This document shows, piece after piece, positions 1-11,333 of a DNA stretch of 64,000 bases. The notes beneath the pieces were generated by a model, which saw only the letters and a list, made by a program, of their open reading frames with translations, was not told the DNA's origin and made no database searches. The DNA is from Rhipidocladum racemiflorum (lineage: Eukaryota > Streptophyta > Magnoliopsida > Poales > Poaceae): the NCBI GenBank assembly GCA_036346355.1, contig CM070572.1, positions 37,299,944 to 37,363,943 on the forward strand. The letters are read 5' to 3'. A program made the translations under genes and the position numbers. Numbering within the stretch: the stretch's first letter is position 1; every line of letters starts with the position of its first letter.

Positions 1-2125
1 TGTTTAAGTCAATGGAAGCTTCTTCGTCAATTAGTATCAGGATGCCTACAATATATTGTTGCCGGTATATACTCATGCCTGATATTTTGTTCTCGGGAAA
101 ATTGATAATATACTTAGATACGCCTAGATCACAAATGTCTGGGAGCAGTCCTTACTTTTTAGTGACAATGAAGAACGAGATTATATAGTCAATAAATAAA
201 CAACTAGACTTCTCATTTACCATTAGATCAAATATGTCCACGTGACTAAAAGATGATATGAAAGTTCAACGTTAAACCAACTAAATAATTCATTATTCCA
301 ATAATTATTATTTATACTAAATAATTATGGGTGATGGTGTGACATGTGAAATGGTGGTGTTACTACGATCCCATGTATGTCACCTTCAACATTCACCTAA
401 GCTATTAAATAAGTAAGGGTGAGTTCACGACTCAGCAACTACATAATAAAACAGTAAACATTAACAATTTTATCACCATTATCTCATTCACATTATTCTC
501 CACATTACTTAATGTTATTTGCCACTTCCTTTATTGAAATGCAAATGCTCATGCACATTTCTCTCTCTCTCTGTAGCATATACGTACTTACCAGTATAAC
601 GAAGCATTCACCTATCAATGAATCAATCATGTCCTATCCTTTTTCATACGAGTTTCCACACCATCCTTTTTCATACAGAATCCAACATCCGCTCCCATGG
701 AGTACCTACCTCTGTAGGCCTTTTATCTTTCTACTACCGTAATCCCACACACAGTAGGCTATAGATGCCACTCAGGCCATCTATCTCTTTCTCATGATGT
801 ATATGATACCACATTTACCTTTCAATGTATTAATCATCGTTCTTATGTTGTACCATTCAGTTTTTATGAATGAATCATCAATAATAAATCAACAATATGA
901 AATTACTCATAAATTAACATCATAAAACATCCATAATCAATAGATAACAATTTCACCAACCAACTACTATTGTACCATGCGCTTACCTTTTAACCACGAG
1001 GAACGGAATGACGTGCGGTTGAAGCCAAATTGGTAGTCACACCTCCTACAGTATGTATACCCATCACAAAATTATGCTATAATAGTATATACATCAAACA
1101 TAACATCATCGCTCCTACGCACATTTCCAGACTTAACTTTCTCCTTCGTCGGACAATTTACCCTCTAATGTCCAGGTGGTCAGAAGGCCATAACTCATGG
1201 CTCAGGAGGCCAAACACAGTAAATCATATGTGTTATGAAAAGTACACAAGATTGCCTACAATTTTATAGTTATTCATATTTTCTAGTTAATTCATTTAAC
1301 ACATCGATTCCAATATCAAAGACCGATTTGTTGTTTTATTGAATAGCAGACTTCACAATTTTGTAATTATTTTTTTACAACTCCAAACATAATAAAAAAA
1401 TTACATCTCTGGATTCTATGAAAAATTATCTAGCTTTCACTAGTTATGAACATAATTTAATTTGGTCATTATGTAACCCTAAAGAACAGATTAACACAAC
1501 TACTCTCAACAACGACGGTTTTTGGACATTGAGCTTCTACATACCATAACATACAAACTGCTGAACCAAATTTTACGTTCTTATACTATAATTAAACTTA
1601 GACAATGATATACATTTTTCATAACTTGGATATGCCATAAAACTGACCGTAAGTACCCCAAAACCTGTTCGAAAAACAGAACCTACTATTGAATGAATAC
1701 CTATCTTTCCCAAAATCCAACCCAGTGCTCTCCAACTACCTTATCTACCATCAAAACAACCATAACATCGCTCCACTGCAGCGCCAACACAATCAACAAT
1801 GATCTAAGGTTTACACTTGTCCACACAGACATATCGTTCTCGAAAACAGACCATCAACATATTAGCTTTGCACCTACACTTGAAAGAAGAGAAATGTATG
1901 TAAATATGTGGTCTCAATCTTAATTAATGAATGTGAGGGGGAGATTATATTAAGTACACCATTTAACTGGAAATGATGGGTGGAATTTATACGTACCAAG
2001 TCAGTAAATTTGTATTGTGCCTACAGAATAACCATTTGGCATTTGCACATGTATAACATAACTAGATAAGCTAGTTTACAGTGTAATGTTATAGGGTGGA
2101 ATGAGTTCACTGGTTAACTCCAAAA
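1..2125. other. AT-rich intergenic DNA, no gene recognised
   Basis: The stretch is AT-rich with scattered stops in every frame. The short open frames at 512-742, 1030-1269 and 1693-1923 have no recognisable domain and no codon bias. I see no terminal repeats or target-site duplications that would define an element. It may be old retrotransposon LTR sequence, but nothing in it supports a specific call. Confidence 0.5.
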
Positions 2126-4007
2126 CATAAGAGCAGGGGTGGAGTTAAGCCTCAGGCCACTGGGGCTGGACTCAAGGCCTAGCCCAATTATTAGTGTCCA
2201 TTACTATTTAGATATGATTTGGGCCCGAGGCCTGCTACTTCGGCCCAGTCACGCCCGAGCTCCATCGATCCAAGCGCATTCACGCCGCTGCCGCTCTTGC
2301 TTGGCCCGAACCGACGTCTGCCGCCGGGTCACCGTTCCCGCTCACCGGCCGATCGGCCCCCACTCGCTGAGGTCTGCCCCTGCCCCCGCCTACTGAGGTA
2401 TGCCCATGCCGAGATCCGCCCCCACCACATCGAGGTCCCGTCCACCCGCTCGGCTCCTGGTCCCACCTGGTCAGCTGAGCTGAGGTTCGTCGCCGGCTAC
2501 TGAGGTCTACCCCCGCCCCAACACGCTGAGGTCCCGCCTGCCCTCTCAGCTTTCGCACCCGCCTAGTCGCCCGAGCCGTGGTCCGCCGCCGGACACTGAG
2601 GTCTGCTCCCGCCCCAGCAAGCCGAGGTCCCGCCTGCCAGCTCGGCTTTCGCTACAGCCCAGTCGCCTGAGCCGAGGTCGCCGCCGCCCGCTGAGGTCCG
2701 CCCGCACTGAGATTTGCCCCCGCTTGCTGAGATCTACCCCAGCCCCTGCACGTCGAGATCCGCCCAGCCGCCCGAGCCGAGGTCCGCGGTGCTGCCACCT
2801 GCTGAGGGGCAAACCGCCCCGCTGGCTGAGGTCCGTCTGCGCCGAGATTCGCCCCCGCCCGCCGAGGTCTGCGCCAACCCCCCCTCGCCGAGGTCTGCTC
2901 CGCCCGTCAAGGTCTGCTGGCGCCGAGGTCCGCCCACCTCAACATAGGGTCGGCATTATCTCGGGCACCACCACAACAGGGTAAACTTCTTTTTGTTTCA
3001 ACTATTGGATCACAACATTAGCCATATTGAACTTCTTAAATTATAAATTGGAAGATTTTTTTGCTCTATGGAAGAACTAAACAAAAACTTGGCCAAGCAA
3101 ATTCAAGAATTCAGCCATGGTGAGGACTGAATTACTTTTGGGTTCATGCACTTTTGCTTCGGTTGCTCTTGACTGCACTGTTGGTGTTCGTGCCCAGTGG
3201 TAAGTGAATTGTGAAGAACCGAAGATTACCATGGTAGTTGTCAAATGGCAGTGAATGGTTGTGTTAATAATTGATCATGGTTTGTCAAATGTATTAGCTA
3301 TTATCCAAACATGATAATAACAATAATTGGTTATGATTTGTCAATTGCATTAGCCATTAGCAGGGTAAATGTTCGGTTTCGTTTCTAGTTATCTTTAATT
3401 GCTAGAATCAAACATATTGATATGAACAACTTATACATTTCATGATTGATTGATTGAACTCAATTTGAATGGTGATAATTTTGTCACTCAAGCAAGAAAA
3501 ATTTAAGATCCACATGCTGTCATATGCAAGCAAACATTCAATTATATGACATCATGATTTCATAGATGGTTAACTATTTGATAAAGCCATCAATACTTCG
3601 TGGCACTACTCAATGATCATTGTTTTTCATGGTTTAATTAGATTATATCTACTTGGTATAATTGGATTATAAAAGGTCCAACAGTCTCTAATTTACATAT
3701 ACAATTTCATTTTTGCAGGTTTAGGTTCTTGTACTATTGTTGATGATAATATGTTTTGACTCGGATGCACCAAACCTTCATCGGTTAGGTATTAATTTTT
3801 ATACTGTTCTACTACGTTACATTGTTTTTAACATGTTTTATCTATCTTGTTGTATCATTAAGTATGAAGTTTAAATTTATTTTTAATTGTGCATTTGTGT
3901 AGTGTTTTTGTTGTACCTCGATGTGGGTAGTATTTGGCGTTAGTTATTGCCATTAGTTTTTGATCCGAGGCTTACAGAATCCTGGTTGCTCCGCTACTGC
4001 ATAAGAG
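2126..4007. mobile_element. Non-autonomous hAT element with GC-rich repeat core
   Basis: The element occupies 2134-3999 (1,866 bp). It is flanked by a perfect 8-bp direct repeat, CATAAGAG, at 2126-2133 and 4000-4007, as expected for hAT transposition. The ends are imperfect inverted repeats: CAGGGGTGGAG at the left and the complement of CTCCGCTACTG at the right. No transposase is encoded. The first 800 bp are a GC-rich degenerate repeat (separate entry). The rest (about 2990-3999) is AT-rich with no coding signal. It is an internally rearranged passenger that would depend on a transposase supplied elsewhere. Confidence 0.85.
2200..2950. repeat. GC-rich degenerate minisatellite inside hAT element
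   Basis: A roughly 20-40 bp motif around GAGGTC(T/C)GCCCC(C)GCC recurs many times in variable spacing, for example near 2370, 2500, 2605, 2690, 2830 and 2900. The overlapping open frames on both strands here (for example 2139-2396, 2546-2812, 2724-2984) are proline/arginine- or glycine-rich by-products of this composition, not genes. Confidence 0.7.
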
Positions 4008-4457
4008 CATGAATCAGATTTGGTTTGTATAAAAAAAACAATGTTGGAGGGTGCGATGAGTTCATGGACAAACACAGTCAATGATTCGGACTGTCATCAA
4101 GCGCAGATAGATTAGAACGTCATACCAAATGCCCCATTCCAGTTAGTTTAGTTTGACATAACAACACGGAGAGCTATCGGGAAGCCGCAGATGCAATCCC
4201 GGCCGGGAGTTTCGTCGGCGCTGCCAAAACAAAATCTGGAGTTTAGGCTTTAATCGATCTTGTTTGATGGAGGAAGGCGCAGCGGTTTAGCTAAGGATAG
4301 AAGTTAGAGATAAGCGTCAAATGAGTTCACTTCATCCTTGCCAATATTTATTTCTCAAGATGTGTTAATGGCATTGAAATGAGATGACTTAGAGATTTGC
4401 AGAGTTCAGGGGGAGTAAATCCCTGAACCATAACCTCTTTTGCTTGATCCTGAAGAT
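4008..4457. other. Unassigned spacer
   Basis: No open frame, terminal repeat or duplication is visible between the hAT element and the MITE that follows. Confidence 0.4.
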
Positions 4458-4899
4458 TATGGGCCTGTTTGGGAGAGCTCTGCTCCTCAATTTTTAGCTC
4501 CACTCCAAATTCGTGTAGCCAAACACCTCAGCTCCATAGAACTCTAACTCCAAGAAAAATGCGAATCTAGGGGGCTGCTTCATGGTTTTTGTGGAGCTCC
4601 TCAAGGGGTACTCCAAGAAACACCGTTTCATACCCACTCGTGAAGTTGCTAGGTAATTACCCACCTTTGCCACTGGTTACACATATGAGGTAATTACCCA
4701 CCTTTGCCACTGGTTACATCAACACCCAAGGGCATAAATGGATATCCACATCAAAACCATTTATTCTTGAAGATGGATCTAATTTGCAAGCCAAACACAT
4801 CCCTTCCCTACTTCAACTCTGTGGTGGAGCTACTCAACGGTGAAGTTGATGAAGTGGAGCTGATTTTTTTGGAGTGGAGCTCTCCCAAACAGGCCCTAT
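4458..4899. mobile_element. MITE with GGGCCTGTTTGG inverted repeats
   Basis: The element at 4461-4896 (436 bp) has near-perfect terminal inverted repeats. The left end reads GGGCCTGTTTGGGAGAGCTC and the right end is its reverse complement with a small difference. The flanking triplet TAT is present on both sides (4458-4460 and 4897-4899). Ends of this kind with a 3-bp duplication fit a Tourist-like (PIF/Harbinger) MITE, although TWA is the more usual triplet. A 29-bp segment starting GGTAATTACCCACC is repeated inside (about 4654 and 4690). It has no coding capacity. Confidence 0.75.
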
Positions 4900-4929
4900 G
4901 AGTTGTGCTCTTTTTCCCTTAAGTGAGTT

Positions 4930-5332
4930 TTCTTGAAGTTTCTCACATCAAGGTTTTTAATGAGGCAACTAGTGTAACACGGAGTGCGAGTGCAATGTAT
5001 TTTTTTCTCCATCCTTTTTTCCACTGGGTTTTTGGGAGCTTTTAATGAGACATGTGCATTACACGGTATTCGTCCAAGGGAGAGTGTTATAATATGGTTA
5101 GAGTTCGTGTCCCTTATGGAAGGACTCTATCCACTAGTGCGCGAATCTGAATTAATCTCCAAAGGTTCTCCACTATATATATAGGGCATTGTCTTGTACA
5201 GAGAGATCCATCTAATAAAAAGAGTTTTTCCCCTATATTATGTGTGCTTATACTTGAGTCTCTACTTCTGTTCATGTGATTGCGTGGACGTGCTGTCGAT
5301 TCGATGCGGGCGAACGATCCCATTCTACAACA
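4930..5332 (+). mobile_element. Ty1/copia 3' end and LTR remnant
   Basis: The segment before 5085 has the layout seen just upstream of copia 3' LTRs: TTTTTAATGAGGCAAC, then a CCACTGGGTTTTTGGGAG stretch, then a second TTTTAATGAGACA. A short purine tract (AAGGGAGAG) then leads into TGTTATAATATGG at 5085, a plausible LTR start. The LTR probably ends at ...TCTACAACA near 5332, about 248 bp. A TATATATATAG sequence near 5175 and an AATAAAA near 5216 fit an LTR promoter and polyadenylation region. There is no internal domain or second LTR, so this is a truncated 3' relic. The end point is an estimate. Confidence 0.6.
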
Positions 5333-5888
5333 ATTAGAAGTTGATTTATGGGCCTGGTCGGGTGAGACACAGGGGGTTTATTCGGCCACGTCAGGATGTC
5401 GCTCTTTGTTAAACAAGACAAGGGAAGACGAGTCTTTTTTTCTCTGTGAAACGTAGTCATTCACCTGCACCAATCAATAGCATGTCAACTCAAGCATACA
5501 AACAAAAACAGAAGGCACAACAATTATAAGGGTAAAGTACTCTCTCTTCATTAGATTGATTTTTCTTTGTACAAGAGGATGTCCAATATATAGAAAAACA
5601 AACAGGAAATAGATTCGGATTCGTCCACAAATGAATAGAGTCCATTCAACCTAAATTAGGATTCTATTTGTTTTATAATATTTTGCAAGGGGAAGCATTG
5701 CCATCCCAGGGAAATTTTTTTTCTAGGAAAACTACCAAACCTACATCCGAGTACTTGGGCGATGGATTTGGTCGATGCAGATGTCTGTAAATCAAGAGAT
5801 GCTTTGTTATGTTGTGTGGTATGTGGTCTCTTTGGTCATCAAGGAATGGAAGAAGACATGGGAGAGGTTCCTGTCAAAATACCTCAAG
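5333..5888 (+). other. Old DNA flanking the CACTA element, possible coding relic
   Basis: Most of this stretch shows nothing. An open frame from 5762 to the CACTA left end contains a Cys-x2-Cys-x4-His pattern (CVVCGLFGH, about 5815-5840) reminiscent of a zinc knuckle, but no fourth ligand is clear. It may be a scrap of a retroelement gag or LINE ORF1. The right-hand side of this target site resumes at 14720. Confidence 0.25.
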
Positions 5889-6004
5889 CGTCACTAGTAC
5901 AGAATGATACATCACTATCGCTTTATCTGTGTCGGTTCCAAACTTTTTATAAAAAAATTTGATTGTGATACGTGTATATATCCTATAAATTTTGGCAACG
6001 GGTT

Positions 6005-6133
6005 ATCACAATCGGTTCTAGCTCAGAACCGATTGTGACGAGGAGCCCCTCATCAGAATCGGTTATATATAGAACTGATTGTGATGAGGGGGCTCCTCAT
6101 CACAATCGGTTCTGAGCTAGAATCAATTGTGAT
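6005..6133. repeat. 129-bp imperfect palindrome in CACTA left subterminal region
   Basis: Two arms of about 62 bp face each other across a TATATATA centre near 6067. Both begin ATCACAAT and include AGCTCAGAACCGATTGTGA. The arms differ at only a few positions. A transcript through it would form a long hairpin. Confidence 0.8.
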
Positions 6134-6656
6134 CTGCCTCGCTAGGTTTTATATACCCTCGGGATGAACTCTCCTCTGTCGGAATTCTAGAGCAAAAAAA
6201 AACGCAATCACCCCGAAAAACAAAACATACCCTTGTTGAAATTTAGACTTGGGTGAGAAAATCGGAAATCCTTGAGGATGTGTGTTAAGAGGGGTAAGTT
6301 GAAGCCCTAGCTTGGGGAGATTTTCCCTCATTTGAGATTTTCTTCCAAAGATGAGCATTCCTTCAAATCCATTCAATTTTGCATTAAGAAATTCAATTTT
6401 CATTCGGTGAATGTGTTATATGTCATTAGTGCTATTATGGTTGAAACCAATATCAGTGAGAAATTATGAAATCCTCGAGAAGATGGTGGTTTGAGGGTAA
6501 AGTTGAAACCCCTAGCTTGAGTATATTTCCCCTTACTTGTGGTTTTCTTCAAAAGGTGAGCATGTGAATGGGTTACATGTAATTATTGTTGCTATAATTA
6601 ATAGGATCAATGATAGAGTTTAGTTTGCGTAACCTATGCGTCTCCCGTTCGAAGGT

Positions 6657-6699
6657 GCTTGTTTATAAATATGCGAAAATAGCATATTTATAAATAAGC
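6657..6699. repeat. Short hairpin at gypsy/CACTA boundary
   Basis: Two nearly perfect 18-bp arms (GCTTGTTTATAAATATGC and its reverse complement with one difference) are separated by GAAAATA. This lies close to where recognisable gypsy sequence begins. Confidence 0.6.
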
Positions 6700-6779
6700 A
6701 GCCTCTAATTGTCCACGTTTTTGGGACAGTTCGAGGATATGTGGTTCGGGCAAGTTCCTGAGCTGTTATACAACTCTAG

Positions 6780-7525
6780 AGAAACTTTCGAGCAAGTTCG
6801 AGGATATGAGGCGGGAGAAGTGTTTGGCTTTCCCCGAATTCTCCTACAACAACAATTTTCAAATAAGCCTACAGATGTCTCCGTTCGTAGCACTTTATGG
6901 GAGAAAGTGCCGGACGCCTCTGTTCTGGTCCTAAGTTGGTGAAAGGCAATTCTTTGGACCTTCCGTGATTCAGGAAGCAAAGGATCATGTCAAATTGATC
7001 CAGGATCGACTTATAGAAGCTCAATCTAGGCAAAAGAGCTGCGCCGATAATCATCGCCGCGAGTTGAGTTTTGAGGTTGGTGATTTTGTCTATCTCAAAG
7101 TCTCTCCATTCCGTGGCATTCGATGATTTCAGATTCGCAGAAAATTAGCACCACGATACATCGGGTCGTACCAATTTCTCTAGAGAAGAGGTGAAGTAGC
7201 CTATCGGCTAGAGCTTCCACCTTAGCTTTCGGAAGTGCACGATATGTTCCATGTGTCGCAGTTGAAGAAGTGTCTCCGAGTCCCTGGTAAACTCACCTCG
7301 TTAGACACGATCGATCTTCAACCGGACTTAACTTACCATGAGCACCCGGTTCGCATTCTTGACGAAGCTGAGTGCCTTACTCGCAATCAGGCCATCAAGA
7401 TGCACAAAATTCAGTGGAGCAATCACGCTGAAGAAGAAGCCACCTGAGAGCGAGAAGATCGCCTCCGAGTCGAGTTCCCGTCCTTCTTTAGCGAGTCCTA
7501 CTAATCTCGAGGACGAGATTTCTGT
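6780..7525 (+). pseudogene. Gypsy integrase C-terminus and chromodomain-like tail, broken
   Basis: Pieces in shifting frames read as the end of a Ty3/gypsy integrase. They include a YGRKCRTPLFW block (about 6890-6925), a VGDFVYLKVSPFRG block (about 7075-7120) and an intact stretch from 7235 (HDMFHVSQLKKCLRVP). That stretch continues into RILDEAECLTRN and WSNHAEEEATWE, the usual chromodomain-like end of Tekay/Del pol proteins. Frameshifts and stops occur between the blocks (for example near 6940 and 7195). The reading frame runs out just before the polypurine tract and LTR, so this is the true 3' end of pol. It is not functional. Confidence 0.8.
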
Positions 7526-8238
7526 CACACCTCGACCTTGGGGGAAGGGAGGTAAGGGGAGTAGGGTTGTAACATCCTGATTTGTGTAAATAGTTAATTA
7601 AGTGTTTAATCGTGTTTTGCATGTCATTTGGATCTTAATTGGGTGTTAGCCGAGCCATGATTTAAATCATTCGAGCCGTTTCGATCGATTTTGGCCCAAA
7701 ACCCTAATTCATGACTCCGCTAGAATTCTTTAGCAACCTAAACCCTAATACTTTTCATTGGAATTCCTAAACCCTTCCCAAGAACACCCCAAGAGAAATC
7801 CCAAGCTCCGAAGCAATTTCGTGAAGGAGTCAAAAAAGTTGCAGCTGGAGTGGCATTACCATGGGCAAAACCCCGGTACTGCTAGATCAGCGGCGGCACT
7901 ACCACCCCATGGGAGCGATAGTGCCGGCTGAGGGGTGCCAGCCGGGCGCCGACGCCTATACCGACGACTATGCACCATTGCCACCTCTTCCCACGGCCTG
8001 GAACCTTCCTCCCTCTCCCATTTAACCCCCCTTCTCCCTTCTCTCTCTCCCGCGCTCTCTCCCCCTCTCAAACCCTCTCCCTCTCTCGTTCTCTCCCCCT
8101 CATCCTGAGCTCTCCCTCTTCCCCCTCTTTCTCTCGGTTGATTTGAGCTCTAGAAGCAAGTAGGTCAAGTCTCAAGGTGTTGGACAGCCTCCTCAAGCCC
8201 CCAAGAAGTCCCAAGACCAGCATATTTGACTCCAAGTT

Positions 8239-8492
8239 GATCCATCAGGTTTTGAGCTCAAAACCCTAAGTTCTTCTCTTTTCACCCTTTTATCCTTTTG
8301 ATTTAACCCTAGAAACCTTACTTCAAGTGGTGGATTACGGTTTAGTTGAGTTGCTAGACCGAGGTGATCCATCAGGCTTTGAGCTCGAAACCCTAAGTTC
8401 TTCTCTTTTCACCCTTTTATCCTTTTGATTTAACCCTAGAAACCTTACTTCAAGTGGTGGATTACGGTTTAGTTGAGTTGCTAGACCTAGGT
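8239..8492. repeat. Two-copy 127-bp tandem duplication in gypsy LTR
   Basis: The segment starting GATCCATCAGG at 8239 is repeated almost unchanged from 8366 (period 127 bp). The copies differ at a few bases only, so the duplication is younger than the LTR. Confidence 0.9.
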
Positions 8493-8879
8493 GGGGTAGA
8501 ATCGACTCGAAAACCCTAATTACCTCTTTTGTCGGATTTATTCACTTAAAAGTTATTTTCGTGGTTTTTGGAGTTTCCTTTGGAAGCCCTAGCTCCAAAA
8601 GTCAAGAAAACAACTATTGAGTATATCCGATGTCGCTAAAGTTCGATTCTCGCAAAAAAGAATTAAGTTTGAACCCGATTCGGGTCGAAAATCAAGATTT
8701 ACTAATAATTAGGATTTTCGTGTTTGCAAAAGTGGGAAACTGGGTTAAGTGAAATCAAAACTTGGTGTGAGCTGCATGAACGGGTCCCGAGCGTCGCTAG
8801 AAACCTAATCATGCGATCGTACCGAAGTTTCAAGTCCATTTGCGCAAAATCCCAATTTAACGAACCCTAATTTCGTAGT

Positions 8880-9060
8880 GGGGCCGGCACTACTGCCGTT
8901 GTAGTGCCGGTACTGCCGCCTGAGCAGCAGTACCGCAGCTAAAACTCTGTTAGCTTTTTTCCAGAGAGCACTTGTTTTGCCTCTGGCACTACCGGACCTT
9001 ACGGCCGGTACTACCAAGCTAGGCGGCACTACCGGCTGTCCCATACCGGTACTACCGGTC
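8880..9060. repeat. Cluster of CCGGTACTACCGG-like motifs in gypsy LTR
   Basis: Short GC-rich motifs built on GGCACTACCGG and CCGGTACTACCGG recur here, with a smaller group at 7870-7960. Several are self-complementary. Similar motifs occur in other grass gypsy LTRs. The role is unknown. Confidence 0.55.
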
Positions 9061-11333
9061 TTAGTGGTGAAGTTAGGTTTCTTTTGTCCAATTTTTCCCT
9101 TGTTTCCTAATTTAGCATCGTCGTTGTTTTTGCGCCTAAATTGCTCTATTTGACTCGTTCTTATTCATTCTTTTTACTGTTTTATTATCGTGCGATCGTG
9201 TAGATGTTGACGCGTCAGAGGCCGCCGACGAGGATCCCGACTACGTTCCCAATTACCCCGTCAACGAAGAGCAAACAGGCAATCATCCCCTTTGATCATA
9301 TTGATCCCATATTTGCAAGATCTAATTTTGATTGTTCAAAATTATTATGCATACCACCTGTTCTGTAAAATGTTAAATTGTGGGAATTGGTAGCTATACC
9401 CGAATATGATGGATTACCTCAATTGTATTCAACCAGAGAACCTTGGTAACCCGAATCTGATGGATTACCTCAAGATTTAATTTTAATAAATGTTGAATGG
9501 GTATAACTACTTAATGTATTGCATGTGCTTGCCTAGCTGTAGAAGGATCAGATTTAGAAATAGGATTAAATTACAATGAACTTCAATCAAAATGTTTTAC
9601 CTTTGGGAAGGAATAATTGGTTTGGATTCGGATCAGGGATTAGAAAATTCTGAAATGGTTATTTTGGTAAAAATGGAAAATGGAAAACCTAAGTTTCTGA
9701 TACGGGCGAGATATATGGTATGATTTGGATGGATGTTGTAATTATGGTTAGACGTACAAGGGATGGGCTTGTATGATATTGGTTTGGTTTTGGATTATGG
9801 ATTATTTGTGCAAGGGATGGACTTGCACCTGGAATGTGGAAGATCTCGCTTGAGTCAGTTAAGGACCGAACTTGATATTATCTACTAAGTCAACTCATAT
9901 AACCACATGAGCTAGTATGGGATAGCCTCAATCTAGTGCAGTGGTTGGAAATTAAATTTGCACTCTGGTAGGCTGAAGGGGTACGGACAATACCGAGGTA
10001 CGATATCGTTCGAGGCGGGCCCATCTCCGAGGGTATCGGGTTGGGAGCATGCCAATACAACGGTGCATGCCTTGCTATGGAGTAAAGGGCACGATGGGGC
10101 GTAAACTATTGTTAGAAATGTGTGGTCGGGCTCGAAAGAGCGCGATGGGGCGTAAACCATCATGAGTACGGGGAGTACGGGTTGGACTTCCACTCATAGC
10201 AAGGGTAAACATCGCTGGGCTGGTGCAAGGTTAACTCCAACGAATGGAGCGGTTGTGTCACAGTCTAGCAAAACAGATACGGTGAGTATCACGCGGCATG
10301 GCTGACATGATTACTAGAATGTGTCATGTGGGTAAAGTGTACAATCTCTGCAGAGGATAAATCTAATCGATTAGCCATGCTCACGGTCAAGAGCAACTCG
10401 GAAAAATATTGTCAAGTATAGATTTTCAGTTTTGGGTTGAAAAAAATGGTTATTTAATTGGCATGTAGAAAATGATGGGTATTGAGGAGTGGAATGGTAA
10501 TTCGGTCTGGAAAATGAATCGTGGCTTGGAAAATGGTAAATGGAAATGGAATGGAATCTGGATTGGTAGGTGGAACTTGGTTGGTCAGAACTATGAATTT
10601 ATAAATATTTACAAGTTTATTACATATCTATCTTTTATTCCAATTGCTCTTTAAATTCCGTAGTATTTCGAAATTATCATTCTATTGCAACTACATCCTG
10701 CTTATCGCAAATGAAACTAGTCTAGGAGTTTATTTCCTTGTCATCGCCTACATTTGTTATTATTCGCATACACTAAAAGTCTTGCGAGTACATACGTGTA
10801 CTCACCTTTGCTCCAAACTAACAATCATGCGTAGAAGACGGCGCTGAAGGTAATGACGACGAGTTAGGTGCAACGGGCCCTGACGACTTTTAAAACGGAT
10901 ATATGGGCTAATCCTCCCAGTTTGTTGCCTCTAGGTTGGAAAGGCACACCACCACCATTGCAGGACTTTTGTTTTTATTTTGTTCTTGTAGCCTACAGGC
11001 TAAATTGAGAACTTGTGATGTAACATGTTGTAATTAGGCTAGTTACTTTTATGTCCTCGATTTTTGTATATGTGAAATGATGCATCTCATTGTACGATAT
11101 ATGTGGGTGCTCGCCTACTGATCCAGGGAACTAGCACTAGACACATCTTCGGGAAGCTCAGATCGAATTCAATCACCTGGCTTGAAATCACACTTGTGAC
11201 GTGCCGATTGATTGGGCTCAATCCGGGTATGGCATTGGGGATAGTGATCGGGTTACTGACAGGTTGCGTTAATTCCAGTCCAACGCAACAGTAAGTACCC
11301 TGGCCACTGTCACAATGACCAAAGGCCCCACAG

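Larger units (their letters stand above)
6640..11290 (+). mobile_element. Truncated Ty3/gypsy (Tekay-like) element: pol tail plus one LTR
   Basis: The 3' part of a gypsy element lies in the plus orientation within the CACTA. The end of integrase with a chromodomain-like tail (about 6780-7500) is followed by a purine tract (AAGGGGAGTAGGG). A long LTR then begins TGTAACATCC at 7568 and probably ends ...CAACGCAACA at 11290 (about 3.7 kb). The 5' LTR, gag and most of pol are missing, so no target duplication can be tested and the left edge is approximate. Confidence 0.7.

Noticed and set aside
2139..2984. Overlapping open frames on both strands, Pro/Arg/Gly-rich
   Set aside because: They follow from the GC-rich repeat composition, occur in all frames and show no domain.
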